Part shown: positions 47,980-57,923 of the stretch, one piece after another
Numbering within the stretch: position 1 is the first letter of the stretch
Layout of the letters: each line of letters begins with the position of its first letter
Origin: VMCP01 sp964527775
Lineage (GTDB): Bacteria; Bacteroidota; Bacteroidia; NS11-12g; UBA955
DNA: 64,000 bases
Direction: 5' to 3'
NCBI GenBank assembly: GCA_964527775.1
Contig: CAZGQS010000001.1
Location: 62,001 to 126,000 of the forward strand
Made by a program: the position numbers and the translations under genes
The notes under the pieces: generated by a model
Seen by the model: the letters and a program-made list of their open reading frames with translations, nothing else
Database searches by the model: none
Told to the model about the DNA's origin: nothing

Positions 47980-49674
47980 TTACTGAGCGATTTTTGTTCT
48001 TTTGGTTTTTTTGTCAATTCCGCTAGAAGGCAACTTGTTGTATTTCTTCTTCGAATTACCAACGGGTGAACCCACACGAATCATGGCACAACGGAATCCT
48101 AAGTATGAAGCTGCTTGGTCTTGATCCAAGAAACGACGTGTTCCAGGACTAGCATTATAAACACGGTCTGTCCAGTTACCACCTTTGATTACACGAGCTT
48201 TATCATTAATTAAAGATGCAACACCGTATTCGTAAATCAAATCTGGCTCTTCAACACCAGCCTGTACATCTTTAAAACCAATGTTGTCAGCTTGAGAGTA
48301 GTTTCTTCTTCCACCTTTAGAGATAGATGTTTTAACAACGTCTTGGTATTTAATACGGCCTAAATCGTCTTTGTCAGCTAAACCAGCAGGGCCATTGGGA
48401 TCTAAAACAACTTGCTCGAACTTATTACCACGGAAAGGCATAAACGCATCCATATCCTCAAGAGACAAAGGACGATAAACATCTTTTACCCACTCAGAAA
48501 CGTTACCATCCATGTTGTACAAACCGAAAGAGTTTGGCCAATATGAATGCACTGGGGTGGTAATCATACCAGCATCGTTAAGATTTCCGCCTGCAATACC
48601 TGCGTAATCTCCTTTACCTCTCATTACGTTCATTCTGATCTTACCACGATCTGCTTCGCGACCGTTTTTGATACGAATGGTGTAATCGTTCCAAGAATAA
48701 ACTTTGTTTTGTTCAATGTTGTCAAACTGAGTTTCTCCAATGGCAGCTTTTGCAGCGTATTCCCACTCAGCTTCAGTTGGTAATCTATAGTCGGGCAATA
48801 AAATACCGTCTTCCATATTAACCTTGTAGCGCTTTTGGCTCTTACGTTTTGCTTTTGAATAATCACGCAAAGGCTTTTTACCCAACATGTTACCTGCTGT
48901 AGGTTTTGTATTCACAGCACCTGATGCATCTACACCACTAAATACACCGTTATCTTGACCAGAAAGGTAAGCGCGGGTATTGAAGGTGTTAAATGGATCA
49001 TTTAAAATGGCTTGGTTACCCACGTTCAATTCAATGATTCTTTGACGGTCAAGAATGTATTCGTTAACACGGTCTGTTCTCCAACGTGCGAATTCAGTTG
49101 CTTGGTGCCAATTTACTCCAACAACAGGATAATCTTTGTAAGAAGGGTGTCTGAAATAATATTCAACAAAGGGTTCGTTGTAACCTAATTTACTTCTCCA
49201 AGAATTGGTATCGGGTAAAATTTTGGTATAAAGCAAACCGTTTGCAGCAGGATCATTAGGATCAACCTTTACACCTGCAAATTCATGTTCAGACTGCAAA
49301 CCACTGTTGTTCGCGTTAAATGTTCTTTGAAACCAATACACGAATTCACGGTATTGTAGGTTACTCACCTCCGTTTCATCCATATAGAATGAATGAACGG
49401 TTACTGTTCTCTCTGCATTGTTATTTTCATAGCGAAGGTCAGTTTCAACATTACCCATGTTAAATGCACCACCTTCAATCAATACCAATCCAGGTCCAGT
49501 TTCTTGTCCTTTGTACTTAGGATTTGCAAATCCACCCCATTTGGGATCATTGTATCCTTGACCGGTAGTTGCACTTTTACTCTTTGGTCCTGCTGGACTA
49601 CAAGCCGTAAAAATGCCTGCAAGAATTGCTGCAGATAGAATATAGCTCGGTTTCATTTTAAATTTTCTATTCAT
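47980..49674 (-). CDS. gldJ: Gliding motility / type IX secretion lipoprotein GldJ
   Basis: A 564-residue outer-membrane lipoprotein of the formylglycine-generating-enzyme (SUMF1) fold, needed in gliding Bacteroidota for motility and T9SS stability. A lipoprotein signal with Cys in IFTACS is followed by GPGLVLIEGGAFNMG, YMDETEVSNLQYREFVYW, RHPSYKDYPVVGVNWHQA, RLPTEAEWEYAAKA and FGLYNMDGNVSEWVKDVY, and near the end KGGNWTDRVY. The long insert between the second and third of these favours GldJ over GldK. ATG 49674 is used; ATG 49656 is also possible. It is near porP/sprF, porU and porV, consistent with one secretion locus. Confidence 0.9.
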   Translation of the reverse strand: MNRKFKMKPSYILSAAILAGIFTACSPAGPKSKSATTGQGYNDPKWGGFANPKYKGQETGPGLVLIEGGAFNMGNVETDLRYENNNAERTVTVHSFYMDETEVSNLQYREFVYWFQRTFNANNSGLQSEHEFAGVKVDPNDPAANGLLYTKILPDTNSWRSKLGYNEPFVEYYFRHPSYKDYPVVGVNWHQATEFARWRTDRVNEYILDRQRIIELNVGNQAILNDPFNTFNTRAYLSGQDNGVFSGVDASGAVNTKPTAGNMLGKKPLRDYSKAKRKSQKRYKVNMEDGILLPDYRLPTEAEWEYAAKAAIGETQFDNIEQNKVYSWNDYTIRIKNGREADRGKIRMNVMRGKGDYAGIAGGNLNDAGMITTPVHSYWPNSFGLYNMDGNVSEWVKDVYRPLSLEDMDAFMPFRGNKFEQVVLDPNGPAGLADKDDLGRIKYQDVVKTSISKGGRRNYSQADNIGFKDVQAGVEEPDLIYEYGVASLINDKARVIKGGNWTDRVYNASPGTRRFLDQDQAASYLGFRCAMIRVGSPVGNSKKKYNKLPSSGIDKKTKRTKIAQ

Positions 49675-49776
49675 TTTGAGTGAAATCAATAACGCAAATT
49701 TGATTTGAATATTGCAAACTTATGATTTTTTCAACAATTTTTCTCTAATCTTAACTCTAACTTAATTTGTTGTTGT

Positions 49777-50784
49777 TTAAAATTCAGGACATTTCAAAGG
49801 TTTGAATGGCTTAGAACCTGGAGGTACACACCAATCAATAGTGGCACTAACTTCATGACTTGATGGGATGGCAGTTCTACCATCACTAACGGTAAAGTCA
49901 TAACTGTAACCAAATTTGAATCTATCTTTTCTGAAACCAACTAACATAATGATTGCGTCAGATGTTTTAAAGTTTCCGAAAGTTTGACGGAACCACAAAC
50001 CAGTAACCAAAGGACCTTTATTTACATAGAATCCCATGTTTAACTGTGTAAAGTTTCTTTGCATCATAAATAATGCGTTAGGAGAAAAGGTGTTCTTCTC
50101 GTAACGTGATTTAGACATTTTGATTACTGCACCACCGTGAACGGTATATCTCATTGGTAATACTTCATCTGGGTTATTGTAAAAACTCCAAGTAGGTTCA
50201 ATGATGTTGTGGGCTGCAAAACCTCCGTAAAAAGTGCTGTTATACAAAACTGCTCCAGCGTTGAAATTAGGATAGGTAACGCTGCTTTGTGGTTTCTGTT
50301 CACCCGTAGGCAAAGCAAAACCTTGAGTAGGCAATATCTGATCACCAAATTTCAAACGATTAAAATCTAAACTTCTAAATGTTAATGAACCTTGAAGACC
50401 AAGTCTTAAAAATGCTCTATTTCTGCCGTTTCCAAGAGGTAATAAATAAGAATAAACCCCGCTAATGCTTGTAGAAGTTAATAATCCTGACCCTGCAACA
50501 TCATGAAAAATCATAGCACCAACTCCACCACCTACAGCGGGTATGTGTTGATCCCAAGAAGCGCACAAAGATCTAAAGGTTCCAGGTAAACTTGGCCATT
50601 GGTTTCTGTAATTCAACGACATGCGCCCTGCTGCACCGGCATCACAAACTGCTGATCCGGCCAAGGCTGGATTGGTGTAAACGGGAGCTGCATAAAATTG
50701 AGTGAGTTCAGGATCTTGAGCTTTCAAAGTTCCTACAGTCAACGCCAATATGCTAAAAAAACTCTTGCGTAATGTAATTTTCAT
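49777..50784 (-). CDS. PorP/SprF family type IX secretion system membrane protein
   Basis: A 335-residue outer-membrane barrel protein. It has a signal peptide ending LKAQ, then the family opening DPELTQFYAAPVYTNPALAGS, then YRNQWPSLPG and a series of amphipathic strands, and ends with a Pro-rich tail. PorP/SprF proteins belong to the T9SS and are often paired with a large adhesin-like partner; no such partner is adjacent here. Downstream of it on the same strand is gldJ, 102 bases away. It diverges from porU across a 208-base region with two palindromes. Confidence 0.9.
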   Translation of the reverse strand: MKITLRKSFFSILALTVGTLKAQDPELTQFYAAPVYTNPALAGSAVCDAGAAGRMSLNYRNQWPSLPGTFRSLCASWDQHIPAVGGGVGAMIFHDVAGSGLLTSTSISGVYSYLLPLGNGRNRAFLRLGLQGSLTFRSLDFNRLKFGDQILPTQGFALPTGEQKPQSSVTYPNFNAGAVLYNSTFYGGFAAHNIIEPTWSFYNNPDEVLPMRYTVHGGAVIKMSKSRYEKNTFSPNALFMMQRNFTQLNMGFYVNKGPLVTGLWFRQTFGNFKTSDAIIMLVGFRKDRFKFGYSYDFTVSDGRTAIPSSHEVSATIDWCVPPGSKPFKPLKCPEF

Positions 50785-50992
50785 AAATCAAATTCTGCTC
50801 GTTCGGACAAATGTACGGATAAAACGAATGATTCAAAAAAATATTTTCTCATCTTGACATTCCCGTGGGAATTCCCATTTCCGTTCGTCAAAATACGGTC
50901 TGTAAATAAGGTTAAGGAAATATTCAATTTGAATATTCGTTACCTTTACATCGATATAAATTTACAATTGGTAAATAACGCATTTAAAATTC
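50785..50992. promoter_or_regulatory. porU / porP-sprF divergent control region with two inverted repeats
   Basis: Two symmetric sites are readable. ATTCCC-GT-GGGAAT (50859-50872) overlaps the palindrome TGGGAATTCCCA (50866-50877), giving three alternating half-sites. AATATTCAA-T-TTGAATATT (50919-50937) has perfect 9-bp arms. A -7-like TACCTTTA begins at 50942, five bases after the second repeat, on the porU side. No gene lies here. Confidence 0.5.
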
Positions 50993-53900
50993 ATGATTAA
51001 AAGCTTTAAAATAATATTAATCAATATTTTAACTATTGTGATGACCCATGGTCTCATTGGTCAGACCAACAATCCATTCGTTTCTGCGTCTGGTAAATGG
51101 GTTAAGTTGGAATTTGATAGAACTGGCGTTTATAAAATTGATTACAACAAGTTAAAAGATTGGGGATTTAATCCTGCGAACATAAATCCTCAAGTAATTA
51201 GATTCTTTTCGGTGCAAGGGGAAGGAATTCCAATTGTGAATGATTCTATAGATTCTTGGTCACTTATTGAAGCACCGCTCAAGATAGTTGGGGGACAAGA
51301 TGGTGTAATAGATCCACAAGATTACATTTTGGTTTATCGTAGAATTTCTCGTGGTTGGAAAGTCCAAAATGGAAATTTCAGACACTTCATCAATCCACTT
51401 TCAAATAAATCGTATGCTATTTTTGGGTATTCCGATCCCACAGATACGCGACCTCAGAATTTGGGTAAACGTCTGATATCCCAAGACAAAACAATAGGTT
51501 CGGCTAATCAAACCATAAGTCAAGGTCTAAATCTTCAATTCCATGACTCTGACCGAGTAAACCCAATGAAAATGAGTTCGAATTGGTTTGGTGAGCGCTT
51601 GGGAAATGAATCTCTTACCAAACAGTACATTTTCCCCCTTTCTCACAACCCAGACTCAGCTTGGGTAAACTTAAGATTGGCTCCATCTATTACCAGCGGA
51701 ACAGGTAGGGTCATTATCAAAATAAATCAAATTAGAGACACCATAAAACTCAGAGCGGTATACTCTTCAGATGAAAATTACTACACTTTTACACGTAATT
51801 ACGGAGTTAAATCGCCGGGTAATCAGCTAAAAGTGGAAATTGAATTGATTCGGCCCAACAATCAAAGTTCGCTGTATGTAGACTATATTGAAGTACATTC
51901 ACCCGAAAACCTCAATCTAAATTCAAGTTCAAAGGAGTTTTATATTTCACAATTATTGGGCACGCAAAATGCTGTTAATGTGAATATTGCCTCTAATTTC
52001 AAACCCGAGATATGGAATGTGAGTAATAGTTACAATCCCATAGAAATCATGGGTACTTATAACTCTAATTCAACGAATTGCATTTTTCAAGATAGAGAAA
52101 TAGGGCATACGCTTTTTGCATTCGATCAGAGTCAATGTCCAACACCGCAAAAAATTAGTGATGTTAAAAACAAAGATTACCATCTAATTGAAGCGGGTAA
52201 GCCTTTATATCTATCTGCAGATAAATTCAAAACAACCATCAAGCAAAGAATTTCGCAAATTCAAGAATTTAACGGGTTATACAAAGGTCAACTAAGCGAT
52301 CAAGAGAATGTTTTTGCTAATTTCCCCAATGCGAAATCTAAAATTCCGTTCGTCCAAGTTGTATTTTTGAATGATGTTTACGAGATTTTTTCGGGCGGGC
52401 AACCTGATTTAATGGCAATTCGTAATTTTTCGCGTGAACTCACCTCTCCGTTAACCCTTATTGGAACAACTTCATATGACTTTAAAGATAGAATTGCTAA
52501 CAATACCAATTACTTACCCATTTATCAAAGTGCCAATGAACAGTTGACTTCTGCTTTTTGCTTGGATGATTTCTTTGGATATCATGAAGTAGGGCAAGGA
52601 GATCCTTACGGTACCAAGAATAAATTGTCACAGCCTATCGGAAGAATTCCCGTGAGAACCGATGCCGAACTAAACAGTTACCTGAATAAGTTAATTAGAT
52701 ACAATCATCCCAATGCTTTAGGAAGCTGGAGAAATCAACTTTCTTTCGTTGCCGATGATATTGATGAACCATGGGAGGCTGAGTTTACCAGAGAATCTGA
52801 ATCTTACGCTCAATACATTACTGGCAACTATTCGTTCTTAAAAGTCAATAGACTTTACGCTGACGCGTTTAAACAAGTAACCAATGGCAATAACGAAGCC
52901 TATCCAGATCTAACAAAATCCATTTCGGATGCCTTCCAAAAAGGCAGTCTTTTTATCAATTATCAAGGACATGGCGGTGAGAAGGGTTGGGGACAAGAAG
53001 CCTTTTTTGATATTCCAACCATCAACGGACTAAATAATCGTTTCAACATGCCTGTTTTGTTCACGGCAACATGCGAATTCAGCAGATATGATAATCCTGA
53101 ATTTCAGTCGGCTGGTGAACTTACCCTTTTAAATCCGAACGGCGGAGCTATTGCTTTGATGACCACAACTAGATCAGTTTGGGTATCGGGTAATTCGTTA
53201 ATCAATGAAGCATTTTGGACGAAATATGGATTTCCAAAGGAGAATGAGGAAGTTCCAACTACAGGTGTATTGTATCAACGGCTTAAAAACCGACCATTTT
53301 TAACTTCTGAAGACAATAAATTTGCTTTTTTAGGCGATGTGTTTCAAAAGCCAGCATTTCCTGAACACCTTATTCAAGTTGATTCAGTCAATCAAATAGC
53401 AACTGCCAGTTTTGATGATACACTAAAAGCTTTTTCTGTGGTTGAAATTAAAGGAAGCATCAGGAAAAGAGGCTTGCCTGCACATTTGAATTTATACAAT
53501 TCTTTTGATGGACTTCTAGACGTGGAAATTTACGATAAGCCCGTCAAAAAAAGCACTCTAAACAACGATGGTTCTAATGCAAATGTGCCATTCTCCGTTG
53601 AGAACAGTGTGATTTTTAAAGGACAAGTGACGGTATCTAAAGGGCAGTTCATGTTGAAATTTGCTGTCCCCAAAGACATCTCCTACAGTTTAGGTGAAGG
53701 AAGAGCCTTGTTTTATGCAAAAAATGAATATACCGATGCAACGGGCTCTTGGGGTTTTGTCATAGGGGGGTCAGAAATAGTAGCCGAAGTGGATACGGTG
53801 GGTCCCTCGGTAAAGGCGTTCATGAACGATACGTTTTTTGTATCAGGCGAGAATGTTCTCACCGATGCTCAGTTTATTGCCCTAGTAAATGACCCGAGTG

Positions 53901-54463
53901 GTATTAATTCTACAGGGGCTGGCATAGGTAGAGATATGCTTGTAATCCTTGATCCAGGTAGTGAAAATGAAAAATCTTACATCGTAAATGAGTATTTTCA
54001 GTATTTACCAAACTCATATCAAACGGGGTTGATTAATTTTCCTTTAAGGGGACTTTCACCCGGTAAACATACTATATCAGTGAAGGTTTGGGATATTTTC
54101 AATAACTCCGGAACCGATAAAGTTGATTTCGAAGTAGTTCCTGGTCGTCAACTCATTATATCAGGCGAACAATGTTCACCAAATCCCGTTAATGTTGGGC
54201 AAGATATTTCATTGAGTTTTAGACACAACCTTGCAGGGGAAGATTTGAAAGTCAAAGTTGACATCTTTGATATGTTGGGTCAATTAATTTACAATCAAGA
54301 AGATACCGAGTATTTATCTAGCACAGAAGTTAAAATCAATATAAAAAGTTCAGGTTATTTTGGGGGATGGCAACACAAATCGGGTTGTTATGTGTACCGA
54401 ATCAGCGTTCAAACATCAGATGGATTGTTAGAAACTGTATCAGGTAAAATCATTCTTCAATAA
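50993..54463 (+). CDS. porU: Type IX secretion system sortase PorU
   Basis: A 1156-residue cell-surface protease of the gingipain (C25) family that removes the C-terminal sorting domain of T9SS cargo and attaches it to A-LPS. A signal peptide ends near LIGQTNN. The catalytic His lies in FINYQGHGGEKGWGQE and the catalytic Cys in FTATCEFSRYDNPE. Upstream are the IGRIPVRTDAELNSYLNK segment and a large N-terminal domain. The C-terminus is a T9SS-type beta domain with SPNPVNVGQDISLSF and DIFDMLGQLIY. It is followed closely by porV, its usual partner. Confidence 0.95.
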   Translation: MIKSFKIILINILTIVMTHGLIGQTNNPFVSASGKWVKLEFDRTGVYKIDYNKLKDWGFNPANINPQVIRFFSVQGEGIPIVNDSIDSWSLIEAPLKIVGGQDGVIDPQDYILVYRRISRGWKVQNGNFRHFINPLSNKSYAIFGYSDPTDTRPQNLGKRLISQDKTIGSANQTISQGLNLQFHDSDRVNPMKMSSNWFGERLGNESLTKQYIFPLSHNPDSAWVNLRLAPSITSGTGRVIIKINQIRDTIKLRAVYSSDENYYTFTRNYGVKSPGNQLKVEIELIRPNNQSSLYVDYIEVHSPENLNLNSSSKEFYISQLLGTQNAVNVNIASNFKPEIWNVSNSYNPIEIMGTYNSNSTNCIFQDREIGHTLFAFDQSQCPTPQKISDVKNKDYHLIEAGKPLYLSADKFKTTIKQRISQIQEFNGLYKGQLSDQENVFANFPNAKSKIPFVQVVFLNDVYEIFSGGQPDLMAIRNFSRELTSPLTLIGTTSYDFKDRIANNTNYLPIYQSANEQLTSAFCLDDFFGYHEVGQGDPYGTKNKLSQPIGRIPVRTDAELNSYLNKLIRYNHPNALGSWRNQLSFVADDIDEPWEAEFTRESESYAQYITGNYSFLKVNRLYADAFKQVTNGNNEAYPDLTKSISDAFQKGSLFINYQGHGGEKGWGQEAFFDIPTINGLNNRFNMPVLFTATCEFSRYDNPEFQSAGELTLLNPNGGAIALMTTTRSVWVSGNSLINEAFWTKYGFPKENEEVPTTGVLYQRLKNRPFLTSEDNKFAFLGDVFQKPAFPEHLIQVDSVNQIATASFDDTLKAFSVVEIKGSIRKRGLPAHLNLYNSFDGLLDVEIYDKPVKKSTLNNDGSNANVPFSVENSVIFKGQVTVSKGQFMLKFAVPKDISYSLGEGRALFYAKNEYTDATGSWGFVIGGSEIVAEVDTVGPSVKAFMNDTFFVSGENVLTDAQFIALVNDPSGINSTGAGIGRDMLVILDPGSENEKSYIVNEYFQYLPNSYQTGLINFPLRGLSPGKHTISVKVWDIFNNSGTDKVDFEVVPGRQLIISGEQCSPNPVNVGQDISLSFRHNLAGEDLKVKVDIFDMLGQLIYNQEDTEYLSSTEVKINIKSSGYFGGWQHKSGCYVYRISVQTSDGLLETVSGKIILQ

Positions 54464-54500
54464 CTTAATTTCTTTCAAAAATGAAACACACAAAAAAAAA

Positions 54501-54532
54501 TTGTCATTCTAGCGGTTCAAACGCTATTTTTG
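54501..54532 (+). promoter_or_regulatory. Possible internal promoter and small hairpin before porV
   Basis: TTG at 54501 and TATTTTTG at 54525-54532 are 21 bases apart. The -7 box overlaps the 3' arm of a 5-bp hairpin TAGCG/CGCTA with a T run (54510-54531). It may be a promoter for porV, a weak terminator, or both. Confidence 0.4.
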
Positions 54533-54543
54533 CCAAAATCGTT

Positions 54544-55752
54544 ATGCGCAAATCGAGTTTGCTTTTCAGTGCCTTAATTGCATTCAGCGGAATTTCAAAA
54601 GCTCAACAGCAATTTACATCAGCTGACCTAGTTGGACAGTTGAATGTAATTACCACCATGGTTCCATTCTTGACCATCTCTCCAGACAGCCGAAGTGCGG
54701 GTATGGGAGATGTTGGAGTAGCCCTCTTCAACCCAGATGCCAATAGCACGCATTGGAATACAGCCAATCTCGCTTTTGCCACTAAGAAAACAGGTTTTTC
54801 TGTATCTTACGCCCCTTGGTTGCGTCAGTTGGTTGATGATGTTGGATTTTCATATTTGTCGGGCTATTCTAAGCTAGGTAAAAACTCTGCAGTTTCAGGT
54901 TCTTTCAGATACTTCACCTTAGGAAATATCAATTTTACCGATATGGAAGGAAATCCTACAGGAAGCTTTAATCCCAATGAATTCGCTCTGGATCTTGGTT
55001 ATACCACAAGATTCTCCGATAATTTTGCCATGGGAGTGAATCTACGTTACATATATTCAAATATCGTGGGTAGTGGACTTAGAAACGGAATCGACTACAC
55101 TGCAGGTACTTCAGTTGCCGGTGATATCAACATGATATATAGAAATCAGTTGAAGGTTCAGGGTAAACGTTTACGGTATAATGTAGGTGCAAACATCCAA
55201 AATATTGGAGCAAAAATGACCTACTCGTCCAGAGAAAAAAGAGATTTTATCCCAACAAACCTGAAATTAGGGGTGGGTGTAAACTACGAACTTGACGCTC
55301 ACAATGAAGTGAATTTCTATCTTGACATTAATAAACTCCTAGTACCAACAAGACCTTATTACCTTCAAAATTACGATAATACCGGAGATTCAATCAATGT
55401 CGGAACGGGTAAACCTGTATTAATTGGATATGACCCTAACGTTGGTGTGGTTCAAGGTATGGCACAGTCGTTTTATGATGCTCCAGGTGGATTTCAAGAA
55501 GAAATAAAAGAAATCACACCTTCTTTCGGAATGGAATATATCTACGACAAAACTTTTTCCATACGCTCTGGCTTATTTTACGAAGCTCAAACAAAAGGAG
55601 CTCGCCAATACCTTACATTGGGTATGGGACTTAAATTTCAATCACTTACATTAGATGCAGCATATTTAGTTCCGTTTAGAAGCAGACATCCTTTGCAAAA
55701 TCAAATGAGATTTTCATTGTTATTTGATTTAGCTGCGCTTTCTGATCAGTAA
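54544..55752 (+). CDS. porV: Type IX secretion system outer-membrane protein PorV
   Basis: A FadL-like barrel that shuttles T9SS cargo to the PorU sortase. About 402 residues from the ATG at 54544: the signal peptide MRKSSLLFSALIAFSGISKAQ starts there, and an earlier in-frame ATG at 54481 would add 21 polar residues. Family motifs are PFLTISPDSRSAGMGDVGVA near the N-terminus and FALDLGYTTRFSDNFAMGVN in the barrel. It ends with an aromatic-rich strand and lies 80 bases after porU. Confidence 0.93.
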   Translation: MRKSSLLFSALIAFSGISKAQQQFTSADLVGQLNVITTMVPFLTISPDSRSAGMGDVGVALFNPDANSTHWNTANLAFATKKTGFSVSYAPWLRQLVDDVGFSYLSGYSKLGKNSAVSGSFRYFTLGNINFTDMEGNPTGSFNPNEFALDLGYTTRFSDNFAMGVNLRYIYSNIVGSGLRNGIDYTAGTSVAGDINMIYRNQLKVQGKRLRYNVGANIQNIGAKMTYSSREKRDFIPTNLKLGVGVNYELDAHNEVNFYLDINKLLVPTRPYYLQNYDNTGDSINVGTGKPVLIGYDPNVGVVQGMAQSFYDAPGGFQEEIKEITPSFGMEYIYDKTFSIRSGLFYEAQTKGARQYLTLGMGLKFQSLTLDAAYLVPFRSRHPLQNQMRFSLLFDLAALSDQ

Positions 55753-55762
55753 CTTTGTACCA

Positions 55763-57304
55763 ATGTCAAACTCAAGAGATTTACTCATTCAAAAACGCCA
55801 GGAATCTAAGTTAGGTGGCGGAGAAAAGAGAATTGAATCCCAACACGCCAAAGGAAAACTTACGGCTAGGGAGAGATTAGATATTCTTCTCGATGAAGGC
55901 TCATTCCAGGAAATTGGGGCTTTTGTGACTCACAGAAGTTCTGACTTCGGAATGGATAAACAGAAACTATTGGGTGATGGAGTAGTAACGGGTTATGGTA
56001 CCATCAACGGAAAGTTAGTTTATGTTTTCTCTCAAGATTTTACCGTTTTTGGAGGCTCACTATCTGAGACACACGCCGAGAAAATCTGCAAAATCATGGA
56101 TATGGCCCTTAAGAATGGGGCACCATTGGTGGGACTAAACGATTCTGGCGGTGCACGTATCCAAGAAGGGGTCGTTTCTTTAGGTGGATATGCAGATATT
56201 TTTTACCGTAACGTACAAGCTAGTGGTGTGATACCACAGATCAGTGCTATTATGGGTCCTTGTGCAGGTGGAGCGGTTTATTCTCCAGCGCTTACAGACT
56301 TTATCACCATGGTCGAAAATACCAGTTACATGTTTGTAACCGGTCCGAACGTGGTGAAAACAGTCACCAATGAAGATGTTTCTAGTGAAGATTTGGGCGG
56401 TGCCTCTGTGCATGGAACAAAAAGTGGTGTAGCTCACTTTACTGAACCCAATGAAGTGGTGTGTTTGAAGAATATTCGACAACTTTTAAGCTACATGCCT
56501 TCAAACTGTGAAGAGAATGCATCTTCATTGCCCTACCAAAAAGGAAATGAATTAAGAGAAGCATTATCGAATATCATACCTGAAAATCCCAATCAGCCCT
56601 ACGATATCAAAGACGTCATCCAACAAGTAGCTGATGAAGGTTCTTTCTTTGAAGTTCATAAAAACTTTGCTGAGAATATTGTGGTTGGTTTCGCTCGACT
56701 TGCAGGCAGAAGCATTGGAATTGTAGCAAATCAACCTGCTAATTTAGCAGGTGTTTTAGACGTGAATAGTAGCCAAAAAGGAGGCAGATTTGTGCGTTTT
56801 TGCGATGCATTTAACATTCCTTTATTGGTATTTGAAGACGTTCCTGGTTTTTTACCTGGAACAGATCAAGAATGGAACGCCATTATTACCAATGGAGCTA
56901 AATTGTTGTATGCATTTAGTGAAGCTACCGTTCCTCGCATAACCGTGATTACCCGTAAAGCTTACGGTGGAGCATATGATGTGATGAACAGCAAACACAT
57001 CGGAGCAGATTTAAACTTTGCCTGGCCAACTGCTGAAATAGCTGTAATGGGCGCAAAAGGAGCTGCAGAAATCATTTTTAAAAGAGAAATTGATTCTGCA
57101 GATAACAAAGAACTCGCTTGGAAAGAAAAGGAAAAAGAATACTCTGATCTTTTCGCTAATCCCTACAGAGCTGCTGAACGCGGATTTATCGACGAAGTAA
57201 TTCTTCCCGAAGAAACAAGAGATAGATTGATAAAGGCATTTAAAATGCTAGAAAACAAAGTGGTTAATAATCCGAAGAAAAAACACGGTAACATACCATT
57301 GTGA
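55763..57304 (+). CDS. Acyl-CoA carboxylase carboxyltransferase (beta) subunit, PccB-like
   Basis: A 513-residue carboxyltransferase. KLTARERLDILLDEGSF, DFTVFGGSLSETHAEK, LNDSGGARIQEGV, GPCAGGAVYSPAL and DVPGFLPGTDQEWN are standard for propionyl-CoA carboxylase beta chains and methylmalonyl-CoA decarboxylase alpha chains. It moves carboxyl from carboxybiotin to an acyl-CoA. It begins ten bases after porV and ends at a terminator, with accB and accC downstream on the same strand. No PccA is present, so which biotin carrier it uses is open. Confidence 0.92.
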   Translation: MSNSRDLLIQKRQESKLGGGEKRIESQHAKGKLTARERLDILLDEGSFQEIGAFVTHRSSDFGMDKQKLLGDGVVTGYGTINGKLVYVFSQDFTVFGGSLSETHAEKICKIMDMALKNGAPLVGLNDSGGARIQEGVVSLGGYADIFYRNVQASGVIPQISAIMGPCAGGAVYSPALTDFITMVENTSYMFVTGPNVVKTVTNEDVSSEDLGGASVHGTKSGVAHFTEPNEVVCLKNIRQLLSYMPSNCEENASSLPYQKGNELREALSNIIPENPNQPYDIKDVIQQVADEGSFFEVHKNFAENIVVGFARLAGRSIGIVANQPANLAGVLDVNSSQKGGRFVRFCDAFNIPLLVFEDVPGFLPGTDQEWNAIITNGAKLLYAFSEATVPRITVITRKAYGGAYDVMNSKHIGADLNFAWPTAEIAVMGAKGAAEIIFKREIDSADNKELAWKEKEKEYSDLFANPYRAAERGFIDEVILPEETRDRLIKAFKMLENKVVNNPKKKHGNIPL

Positions 57305-57323
57305 AAAACATTAAAAAACCATC

Positions 57324-57351
57324 AAAACGCCTCGAAATGAGGCGTTTTTTG
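57324..57351 (+). terminator. Terminator after the carboxyltransferase gene
   Basis: A perfect 10-bp stem (AAAACGCCTC and GAGGCGTTTT) with a five-base loop, ending in T residues. A second A/T-rich hairpin-like stretch with ATCGGCTTTTTTTTAG follows before accB. Confidence 0.88.
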
Positions 57352-57432
57352 TTTAAAAATGCCGTTTTTTAACAAAAAATCGACTAAAATCGGCTTTTTT
57401 TTAGTTTCTTTGCTCCCCTAATAATTACCGTA

Positions 57433-57912
57433 ATGGACTTAAGAGAAATTCAAGCATTAATCAAATTTGTGTCCCAAAATTCGGTTGACGAAGTAGAAAT
57501 CAATCGCAAAGATTTTAAACTTCTCATCAAAAAGAATCCAGCTCAAGTTACTACCGCTGTTGTATCTGCTCCAGCCATGGTTGCTGCTCCAATTACAGCT
57601 TCCGCACCAGCTCCCGCGGCAATTTCAGCTCCAGCACCTGCTGCACCAGCAGCAGCACCCGCTACAACTAATTATATCGAAATCAAATCACCCATGGTGG
57701 GTACTTTTTACCGCGCATCAAACCCAGAATCACCCAATTTTGTGAGTGTTGGAGATGAAGTTGCACCTGGTAAAGTAGTTTGTATCATTGAAGCAATGAA
57801 ATTGTTCAATGAAATAGAAAGTGAAGTTAAAGGAAAAATCGTAAAAATTTTGGTTGATAACGCAACTCCAGTTGAATACGATCAACCTTTATTTTTGGTT
57901 GAACCTGCCTAA
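57433..57912 (+). CDS. accB: Acetyl-CoA carboxylase biotin carboxyl carrier protein
   Basis: A 159-residue AccB. The N-terminus MDLREIQALIKFVSQNSVDE is typical. An Ala/Pro-rich linker (about residues 40-75) precedes a biotinyl domain with the biotin Lys in CIIEAMKLFNEIE and the end EYDQPLFLVEP. The next gene, accC, starts 11 bases later, the usual order. It feeds fatty-acid synthesis with the AccA/AccD subunits, which are not in this window. Confidence 0.95.
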   Translation: MDLREIQALIKFVSQNSVDEVEINRKDFKLLIKKNPAQVTTAVVSAPAMVAAPITASAPAPAAISAPAPAAPAAAPATTNYIEIKSPMVGTFYRASNPESPNFVSVGDEVAPGKVVCIIEAMKLFNEIESEVKGKIVKILVDNATPVEYDQPLFLVEPA

Positions 57913-57923
57913 TTCAAATCATC

